Origin: CAXBPY01 sp003455275
Lineage (GTDB): Bacteria; Bacteroidota; Bacteroidia; Chitinophagales; UBA10324
Direction: 5' to 3'
Assembly: GCA_963977675.1 (NCBI GenBank)
Contig: CAXBPY010000015.1
Coordinates: 1-55,796 of the forward strand
DNA: 55,796 nucleotides
The number at the start of each line of letters is the position of its first letter. Positions within the stretch are counted from its first letter, which is position 1. Below the pieces are notes generated by a model, which saw only the letters and a program-made list of their open reading frames with translations, was not told where the DNA came from and did not search any database. Of this stretch, positions 50,366 through 55,796 are shown piece after piece. The translations under genes were made by a program, and so were the position numbers.

Positions 50366-50941
50366 TTAGTCATTGAAAAATTCGTGATAGAAATGTGTCA
50401 GCTTTTTTCTCAGATGAAGCACTGCATATCTTTTTCTTGAAAGCAGTGTATTCAGGTTGGCCTTGGTTTTTTCCTGCATCTGCTCAAAGCTCAAACCATC
50501 TAATTCATGCATTCTGAAAACTTCGCTTTGCTCAGCAGGCAGTTCATCCAGGGCATCGTTTAGCATATCCCAAAAAATTTTTCGGTTGAGTAACTCGTCC
50601 GGAATTCTTGCAGTATCTGCAAACAAGAATTCTGGTAAAATAGCTTCATCGCTTTCGTCACTTTTGACAGCGAAATTTTCTAAAGGAACCGGTTTCTTTT
50701 TCCGATACCAGTCAATCACTTTATTTCCTGCAACACGATAAAGCCATGCACTAACCTGTTCTATTGGTTCATTTAAACTTGTGATAATGAGTTGCTGAAA
50801 AGTATCCTGAACTAAGTCTTCTGCATCCTGATCCGTAGCTACTTTTTTTCTGACAAAAGCAAACAGCTTCCTGCTATACTGACGCACCGCTTCCGTTAAT
50901 TGTTGTTGACGAAGGGAGCTTATTTGTGTTGATATGGTCAT
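50366..50941 (-). CDS. ECF-type RNA polymerase sigma factor
   Basis: 191 residues from the ATG at 50941 (MTISTQISSLRQQQ); the frame is open to 51007. Region 2 reads KLFAFVRKKVATDQDAEDLV and QDTFQQL, with AWLYRVAGNKVIDWYRKKKP in 2.4. Region 4 reads ALDELPAEQSEVFRMHELDG, LSFEQMQEKT and LLSRKRYAVLHLRKKL. It probably directs an envelope or metal/oxidative stress regulon and likely autoregulates with the small membrane protein behind it. Confidence 0.85.
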   Translation of the reverse strand: MTISTQISSLRQQQLTEAVRQYSRKLFAFVRKKVATDQDAEDLVQDTFQQLIITSLNEPIEQVSAWLYRVAGNKVIDWYRKKKPVPLENFAVKSDESDEAILPEFLFADTARIPDELLNRKIFWDMLNDALDELPAEQSEVFRMHELDGLSFEQMQEKTKANLNTLLSRKRYAVLHLRKKLTHFYHEFFND

Positions 50942-51071
50942 AACCTGAATTTCAATTTTGTTTTTTCTTAATGACGATGCTTTTTGAAAAATATTTTCCC
51001 GATTCAATTCTATTTTATCAAAAGAAGTTCCACTACTGATTTACTGACGGTTTGACTGTAGAAATAAAATT

Positions 51072-51140
51072 ACAGATTTCAAATTCCAGATTAAAAATTG
51101 GAGTGAATAATCATTTGAAATTTGAAACCTGCAATTTGAG
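51072..51140. repeat. Intergenic atttcaaatt/aatttgaaat inverted repeats
   Basis: TTTCAAATT (51077-51085) pairs with AATTTGAAA (51119-51127), and further related units (catttgaaatttgaaacct, gcaatttgagat) follow. The stretch fills the gap between the sigma-factor and CDGSH genes and looks like a dispersed non-coding repeat. Confidence 0.45.
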
Positions 51141-51147
51141 ATCAAGG

Positions 51148-51348
51148 TTAGCTTTTCCATTCGTTGCGGCGATGAGTTCCGTCGCAAAACGGTTTGCTGG
51201 CTGAAAGGCCGCAGCGGCAGAGCGCTACTTTTCCTTCTTTCGAAGTTTCAGAACCGGTGTGGTCAATGAAGGTGAATTTTCCTTCCATCAGGTAGGGTCC
51301 GTTTTCAAGCACCACTATTTTGTTGTTTTGTTCGAGTGTGTGTTCCAT
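51148..51348 (-). CDS. CDGSH iron-sulfur domain protein
   Basis: 66 residues. The [2Fe-2S] motif reads CRCGLSASKPFCDGTH, the exact C-x-C-x2-S-x3-P-x-C-D-G-T-H pattern with three Cys and one His ligand. Cytosolic; redox or iron-sulfur transfer roles are proposed for the family. It lies 47 bases behind the DoxX pseudogene and may be in the MarR-controlled unit. Confidence 0.9.
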   Translation of the reverse strand: MEHTLEQNNKIVVLENGPYLMEGKFTFIDHTGSETSKEGKVALCRCGLSASKPFCDGTHRRNEWKS

Positions 51349-51395
51349 TTCAATTCAATTTTTGATTTTAGAATTTTGATTTCTGCTTTTCTGCC

Positions 51396-51791
51396 TTATG
51401 CTACCGCTACTTTTTTCGCCGGTGCATTCCATCCGTAAATCATCAGGCTTGCTCTTATGATGATAGTGTCTTTCAAAGTCATAGTCATTGACATTTGCGA
51501 CATGTTCTGATCAGGATTTTAAATTCCCGGGATGTGAACTGTCACCAGCAACACAAGCATGAAAAGAAACAGTCCGAGTCCTGCGAGATGAGTGAACTTG
51601 TTAATGAAAAGTGATACTGCTGCTCCGAGTAATGCTGCGCCAGTGAGATACACAAAGAATTCTCCGGCGGGCAACCATTTCGGAACTACATACTGCGCCA
51701 TCATTGATGCCATGGCGAAATGCATGAGCCCTTAAGCTGCGAGCGGGAGAGCGAAAATGATTCTGCCTGTTGTTGAAATTGTCTTGTTCAT
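51396..51791 (-). pseudogene. DoxX-like membrane protein gene with two in-frame TAA codons
   Basis: The reading frame from ATG (51789-51791) to TAA (51396-51398) is 132 codons. It encodes MNKTISTTGRIIFALPLAA, stop, GLMHFAMASMMAQYVVPKWL...LVTVHIPGI, stop, NPDQNMSQMSMTMTLKDTII...APAKKVAVA. The parts align to one four-TM DoxX-like protein with nothing shifted; only codon 20 (51732-51734) and codon 91 (51519-51521) are TAA. A single T-for-A change would turn each into TTA (Leu). It is a recent pseudogene or an assembly error. The longest intact piece, starting at 51725, is 68 residues. It lies between a MarR regulator and a CDGSH gene. Confidence 0.75.
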
Positions 51792-51826
51792 GATTTGTGA
51801 ATTTTGGTTTTAAGATTTATTAAGAA

Positions 51827-52285
51827 TTATTTTTTTTCGGTTCTGAGTTTGTCGAGCAGGCGGTTGAGTTCTTTCGCTTCAGTTAATGTTAGTGACTTCA
51901 AGTCTTCTTCCCACACTTCCATGTGTCCGTCTAATTTTTCGAGAAGTGCAAGGCCTTTCTTTGTAATTACTACATCCACACCTCGGCGGTCGCTCTCACA
52001 CACTTTTCTTTCCACCAGGCCTTTTAGCCTGAGTTTTTCCACCAACCGTGAAGCATTGCTCATCTTGTCGAGCATTCGTTCAATCAACAGATTTACAGAA
52101 GCCGGTTTTGGATACTGACCGCGAAGAATTCGAAGGATGTTGAACTGCTGTCCGCTGATTCCGAATTTTTTTAAACGGGATTGATGCTGCGAATTCATCC
52201 ATCCCGCAGTGTAAAGGATGTTCACTGACATTTTGTGAAATTCATTTTTGAATTTTTTCTGCTGAATAGCTTCTTCGATTTTCAT
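51827..52285 (-). CDS. MarR-family transcriptional regulator
   Basis: 152 residues from the ATG at 52285 (MKIEEAIQQKKFKNEFHKMS); the frame is open to 52306, but the -7 box lies there. Winged helix: FGISGQQFNILRILRGQYPK, then PASVNLLIERMLDKMSNASR (recognition helix), then the wing LVERKVCESDRRGVDVVITK. It binds DNA as a dimer, and an inverted repeat at 52310-52338 is the likely operator. It probably represses itself and the downstream doxX/CDGSH genes, which begin 35 bases after its stop. The effector is unknown; relatives respond to oxidants or phenolics. Confidence 0.87.
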   Translation of the reverse strand: MKIEEAIQQKKFKNEFHKMSVNILYTAGWMNSQHQSRLKKFGISGQQFNILRILRGQYPKPASVNLLIERMLDKMSNASRLVEKLRLKGLVERKVCESDRRGVDVVITKKGLALLEKLDGHMEVWEEDLKSLTLTEAKELNRLLDKLRTEKK

Positions 52286-52303
52286 AAGGTTTAAAGTTTC
52301 TGT

Positions 52304-52311
52304 CAAATGTA
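52304..52311 (-). promoter_or_regulatory. Bacteroidota -7 box of the marR gene (TACATTTG)
   Basis: TACATTTG on the reverse strand, 19 bases upstream of the ATG at 52285. It overlaps the left edge of the inverted repeat by two bases, which would let a bound MarR dimer block polymerase. Confidence 0.5.
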
Positions 52312-52338
52312 TGTAATGACAATAAATGTCTATACATA
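52310..52338. promoter_or_regulatory. Probable MarR operator, 12-bp imperfect inverted repeat
   Basis: TATGTAATGACA (52310-52321), five-base spacer, TGTCTATACATA (52327-52338). Ten of twelve positions are symmetric. The centre-to-centre size suits a MarR dimer, and it sits just upstream of the marR -7 box. Confidence 0.6.
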
Positions 52339-52543
52339 TAATTTAGTTCCCGAAGCCGAAAAATTATTTTCTTCAGTTTAGATCAACTGGGAATAAGCGA
52401 AGCAGGACTAACCTTTCTCTATACTATAATTAATATGGAATTATTGATATGGAGCTTCAATATATTCTTACAAATTTTCGATTTTCCAGATTCTTTGTGG
52501 GAATCTCGCGAACAATCTCATAACCTTGATTTAACACTGCACA

Positions 52544-52551
52544 TATATTTG
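52544..52551 (+). promoter_or_regulatory. Bacteroidota -7 box of pckA (TATATTTG)
   Basis: TATATTTG, with a TTG at 52526-52528 (15-base gap, shorter than the usual ~19). It is 25 bases before the ATG at 52576, giving a short leader, and supports that start over an open frame reaching 52435. Confidence 0.5.
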
Positions 52552-52575
52552 CCCCCTTACCAAACTAAAATTTTG

Positions 52576-54189
52576 ATGAACGAATCCGGCATTAAGAATT
52601 CGAACAGCAATTTGAATTCTCTTGGATTAGGAAAGGCGAACAACGCTTTCTGGAATCTCTCCCAAACTGAACTCGCAGAAAAATCAATTCAACTCAACCT
52701 CGGAACGCTGACTGACACTGGCGCTCTCTCTATCAAAACCGGAAAGTTTACCGGTCGCGCACCTAAGGACAAGTACATTGTAAAGGATGCTAAAACCATG
52801 AACACAGTTCACTGGGGCGAAGTGAATATTCCTTTCGATGAAAATAAATTTCAGCCGCTATATGAAAAAGTTGTAAATTATTTCGAAGGAAAGGATGTGT
52901 TCGTAAAGGATGCTTTCGCTTGTGCGAACCCTGATTATCGCTTAAATGTTCGTGTGATTTCTGAATTGCCCTGGGCAGCAATGTTTGCCGGCAACATGTT
53001 CATTCGACCAAATGAAAAGGAATTGCAATCATTCAATGCTGATTGGGTGGTTATTCATGCTCCCGGATTTTTATGTGACCCTAAAACCGATGGACCTGTT
53101 CGCGAAAATTTTGCAATACTTAATTTCAGCAAGCAAGTAATTATTATTGGTGGAACAGGATATACCGGAGAAATAAAGAAAGGCATTTTCACTGTACTGA
53201 ATTATTGGTTGCCACAAGAAAGAAATGTGCTGAGTATGCATTGCTCTGCTAACATTGGAAAGAGCGGTGATACTGCAGTATTCTTCGGACTCAGCGGAAC
53301 AGGAAAAACAACTCTAAGCGCTGATCCTAACAGGGGTTTGATTGGTGATGATGAACACGGCTGGGCCAATACTGGCATCTTCAACTTCGAAGGCGGTTGC
53401 TACGCAAAGTGCATTGACCTTACCGAAGAAAAAGAACCTGAAATTTATAGAGCAATTAAGTTCGGAAGCATCTTGGAGAATATTTCCTTCTTCCCAAATA
53501 CACGCACGGTCAACTATGCTGACATCAGTATCACCGAGAACACGCGCGTGAGTTATCCAATTGATTTTATCGATAACGCAGTGAATCCTTCAGTGGGCGG
53601 AATTCCTAAAAATATTTTCTTCCTTACCTGTGATGCATTTGGTGTGTTACCTCCGATTTCTAAACTCACTCCCGGTCAGGCGATGTATTGGTTCCTGAGC
53701 GGGTATACAGCAAAGGTGGCTGGAACTGAAGCCGGAATCACTGAACCGAAAACTACCTTCTCTACTTGCTTCGGTGCGCCGTTCCTTCCTCTAAATCCAA
53801 ACACTTATGCCCACATGCTCGGCGAGCGCATGAAGAAACACGAAGCAAATGTGTGGCTTATCAATACCGGATGGACAGGAGGAGCTTACGGAGTTGGTCA
53901 TAGAATGAAACTCAGTTACACACGCGCAATGATTACGGCTGCATTAAATGGAGAACTTAATAATGTGAATTATGAAACGCATCCTGTTTTCGGAATTTCT
54001 TATCCAACATCTTGTGCAAATGTTCCAGCTGAAGTTTTAAATCCCCGCAATACATGGAACGATAAAAATGCTTATGATGACAAAGCCAACGACCTTGCCA
54101 AGCAGTTTGTTAAAAACTTTGAAAAGTTTGCTGCAACTGCAAGTGCAGAAACCTTAAACGCAGCACCCAAATTGGCTGTGAATGCCTAA
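52576..54189 (+). CDS. pckA: Phosphoenolpyruvate carboxykinase (ATP)
   Basis: 537 residues from the ATG at 52576, the usual length. It converts oxaloacetate and ATP to phosphoenolpyruvate, the entry to gluconeogenesis. Visible sites: R61 in KFTGRAPKDKYIV, Y196 and K202 in GGTGYTGEIKKG, the P-loop GLSGTGKTT (238-246), the kinase-2 metal site LIGDDEHGW (D258, D259) and RVSYPIDFIDNA. A longer frame from 52435 would add 47 residues unlike the family and would cover the promoter. A terminator follows. Confidence 0.95.
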   Translation: MNESGIKNSNSNLNSLGLGKANNAFWNLSQTELAEKSIQLNLGTLTDTGALSIKTGKFTGRAPKDKYIVKDAKTMNTVHWGEVNIPFDENKFQPLYEKVVNYFEGKDVFVKDAFACANPDYRLNVRVISELPWAAMFAGNMFIRPNEKELQSFNADWVVIHAPGFLCDPKTDGPVRENFAILNFSKQVIIIGGTGYTGEIKKGIFTVLNYWLPQERNVLSMHCSANIGKSGDTAVFFGLSGTGKTTLSADPNRGLIGDDEHGWANTGIFNFEGGCYAKCIDLTEEKEPEIYRAIKFGSILENISFFPNTRTVNYADISITENTRVSYPIDFIDNAVNPSVGGIPKNIFFLTCDAFGVLPPISKLTPGQAMYWFLSGYTAKVAGTEAGITEPKTTFSTCFGAPFLPLNPNTYAHMLGERMKKHEANVWLINTGWTGGAYGVGHRMKLSYTRAMITAALNGELNNVNYETHPVFGISYPTSCANVPAEVLNPRNTWNDKNAYDDKANDLAKQFVKNFEKFAATASAETLNAAPKLAVNA

Positions 54190-54208
54190 ATAATTTTTTC
54201 TTCAAATA

Positions 54209-54247
54209 AAAAATCCCGTTCAGATAATTCTGAACGGGATTTTTTTT
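54209..54247. terminator. Bidirectional terminator between pckA and the SprB-repeat gene
   Basis: AAATCCCGTTCAG / CTGAACGGGATTT is a perfect 13-bp stem flanked by A-rich sequence on the left and eight T on the right. Confidence 0.88.
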
Positions 54248-54286
54248 ATTTCATCACAAAACGAAAATTGTGATTGAATATTTAAA

Positions 54287-55796
54287 TTACTCAACCACTA
54301 TTCTCACGGTTTTCTTTTCCCCGCTTTCATTCATTATTGAAACGAAATAAACTCCCTTTGCGAGTTCGCTCGCATCAATGGTGAAATTGGTTTCATCATC
54401 AGATGAAATTTGTTCTGAGCGAATTATTCTTCCAAGCACATCAGTCATCATATAACTTGATGCAATTAATTGCGAGCTGTAAATCGTAACCATTCCTGAT
54501 GTTGGATTTGGATATGCAACAATTGATTCTTCAGTTGTCAAATCATTTTCATCACGGCAATTCAATGTTACAGAAATTGTTTTCGATGCAGCAGCAGATG
54601 AAGTGCCGCACGCATTGTTCGCCTTCACCGTGAGTGTGACATTGTTTGCAGTAGCTCCGGTGAATTTAACAGTCACACTTGTTCCGGTAGATGAACCGAC
54701 AAAAGCAGCTCCATTATTTTTTGTCCATGTGTATGAAGTGGCTCCAGGCACTGAAGCAATTGTGTAAACAACCGCAGTGTTGCTCTTGCACACTGTTGCG
54801 TTTCCTGTAATTGTTCCAGGAGTGTTCGGCACTGATTGAGTGGTCATTGAAATCGGCGAGCTGCTTCCGCAAGCGTTGTTCGCCACCACAGTAATATTTC
54901 CTGAAACAAAACCTGATGGAAATTGAATATATGCTTCCCATTCTCCTGCTGCATTTTGACCTGCGTAAGTCAATGGATTTCCCGAGTGACCAAGTCCGTC
55001 AGAAATAACTGCGCCTGTTGGTGCAGTCCATGTGTATGATGTTGCGCCGGTCACAGGATAAATTTCAAAATCATAAGTGCTTCCACCGCATGCTCCCACT
55101 GTTGGGTTATCAGTTCCGTTAGGATACCATGTAGGTGCAGCTGGAGCACTTCCGCTCAATCCAACAATTGCAGTTGCTGACTTGGTGCAACCCTTCGCAT
55201 CGGTTACTACCACAGTATAAGTTCCTGCTGAAAGTGCCGATGCAGTTTGGGTTGTTTTGTTTGAAGGTGTCCACAAGTAAGTGTAGGGCGCTGTTCCGCC
55301 GGTTGGTGTTGCAGTAGCGCTTCCTGTTGACACACCGCAACCTGATGCAGTAGTTGAAGTTGAAACTGAAATTGCAGTTGGAACCACAATAGTTGCTGAG
55401 GCAGAAGCCGTGCAGCCATTCGCATCTGTTACAGAGTAAGAGTAAGTTCCAGATGCGAGATTGGAAGTTGCAGTTGAATTGTAAGTGTATGGTGCTGTTC
55501 CTCCGCTTGCCGTGCGTGAAACGCTTCCAAGTTGTCCATTGCAATTCGGATTAGTTGCTATTGCACTCAATGTTAATTGTGACGGCGCTGCATTTATTGT
55601 TTTAGAAATTGAAGCCGTGCAGCCATTCGCATCAGTAACAGAGTAAGTGTAAGTTCCTGCTGAAAGATTTGTGGTTGCAGTTGCACTATAAGTATAAGGA
55701 GCAGTTCCGCCGCTAGCAGTTCTGCTCACGCTTCCTGTTTGTCCGAAACAAAGCGGCTGAGTTGCGGTAGCAGAAATTGTTAACTGAGTTGGTGCA
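54287..55796 (-). CDS. SprB-repeat T9SS surface protein, partial (N-terminus beyond the right edge)
   Basis: The reverse frame is open to the window edge (at least 502 residues); the GTG at 55729 is internal. It begins with two 69-residue SprB-type repeats (APTQLTISATATQPLCFGQT and APSQLTLSAIATNPNCNGQL, each with GSVSRTASGGTAPYTY and YSVTDANGCTAS). A third, more divergent one (ISVSTSTTASGCGVSTGSAT, GGTAPYTYLWTPSNKT) follows. Next are Ig/PKD-like domains (VTGATSYTWTAPTGAV, VPGATSYTWTKNNGAAFVGS) and a type A sorting domain (IVAYPNPTSGMVTIYS, ELAKGVYFVSIMNESG). SprB-type repeats occur in gliding adhesins and many surface proteins. Catalytic function is unlikely. Confidence 0.85.
   Translation of the reverse strand, partial: APTQLTISATATQPLCFGQTGSVSRTASGGTAPYTYSATATTNLSAGTYTYSVTDANGCTASISKTINAAPSQLTLSAIATNPNCNGQLGSVSRTASGGTAPYTYNSTATSNLASGTYSYSVTDANGCTASASATIVVPTAISVSTSTTASGCGVSTGSATATPTGGTAPYTYLWTPSNKTTQTASALSAGTYTVVVTDAKGCTKSATAIVGLSGSAPAAPTWYPNGTDNPTVGACGGSTYDFEIYPVTGATSYTWTAPTGAVISDGLGHSGNPLTYAGQNAAGEWEAYIQFPSGFVSGNITVVANNACGSSSPISMTTQSVPNTPGTITGNATVCKSNTAVVYTIASVPGATSYTWTKNNGAAFVGSSTGTSVTVKFTGATANNVTLTVKANNACGTSSAAASKTISVTLNCRDENDLTTEESIVAYPNPTSGMVTIYSSQLIASSYMMTDVLGRIIRSEQISSDDETNFTIDASELAKGVYFVSIMNESGEKKTVRIVVE
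55382..55795 (-). repeat. Tandem SprB repeats of 207 nt
   Basis: Units at 55589-55795 and 55382-55588 are each exactly 69 codons. The GSVSRTASGGTAPYTY and TDANGCTAS blocks are identical in protein. A degenerate third unit spans about 55163-55381. The array probably continues past the right edge. Confidence 0.7.

Noticed and set aside
51396..51791. TAA read as a sense codon (recoding)
   Set aside because: Many intact genes in the window end with TAA, so reassignment is not supported; mutation or sequencing error is simpler.

Overview
The window looks like a chromosomal segment of a free-living Bacteroidota bacterium, probably an uncultured member of the Chitinophagales/Sphingobacteriales side of the phylum; I cannot place it more finely. 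The evidence is the AT-rich sequence, at least eleven secreted proteins ending in type IX secretion system (T9SS) type A C-terminal sorting domains, a complete bat operon, Bacteroidota-style -7 promoter boxes (TAnnTTTG, often TACATTTG) and the near absence of Shine-Dalgarno sequences. I see no tRNA, rRNA, CRISPR array, insertion sequence or phage module.

Layout. 1-2472 (minus): a TPR lipoprotein, a PorV/PorQ-like barrel and an outer-membrane protein with helix-hairpin-helix motifs that runs off the left edge. 2503-7185: an M43-like metalloprotease lipoprotein, a trans-sulfuration PLP enzyme, a MORN-type repeat protein and a T9SS cargo. 7247-8614: an NtrC-family regulator. 8667-14839: T9SS cargoes, including two tandem paralogues, plus a methyltransferase and a beta-barrel protein. 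14912-18899: a large PNGase F-like T9SS protein interrupted by a lectin-like domain, and a miniature T9SS cargo. 18900-20066: purT. 20204-24233: a six-TM histidine kinase and a receiver protein, divergent from an alpha-oxoamine synthase, an arrangement like CqsA/CqsS or LqsA/LqsS quorum sensing. 24327-26219: a TPR-linked class III adenylate cyclase. 26304-34766: the bat operon (moxR, DUF58, DUF4381-like, batA, batB, batC, batD, batE). 34767-35413: a gene-poor gap. 35414-40610: a lamin-tail, SdiA-regulated-type propeller and porin cassette, then another T9SS cargo. 40710-48398: a 2562-residue modular T9SS surface protein. 48558-49897: trxB and trxA, convergent. 49991-52306: an ECF sigma factor with a small membrane protein, a CDGSH protein, a DoxX gene with two in-frame stops, and a MarR regulator with a palindromic operator. 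52576-54189: pckA. 54287 to the right edge: a SprB-repeat T9SS protein.

The genes describe a cell that invests heavily in surface proteins, but none of the core T9SS machinery is in this window. The most unusual sequence pattern is a dispersed repeat of about 35 nt (57 nt in one copy) that encodes the end of the signal peptide in four unrelated genes, with several other short tandem repeats in the 5' coding ends of further exported proteins. The most interesting gene arrangement is the synthase/six-TM kinase/receiver locus at 20204-24233.
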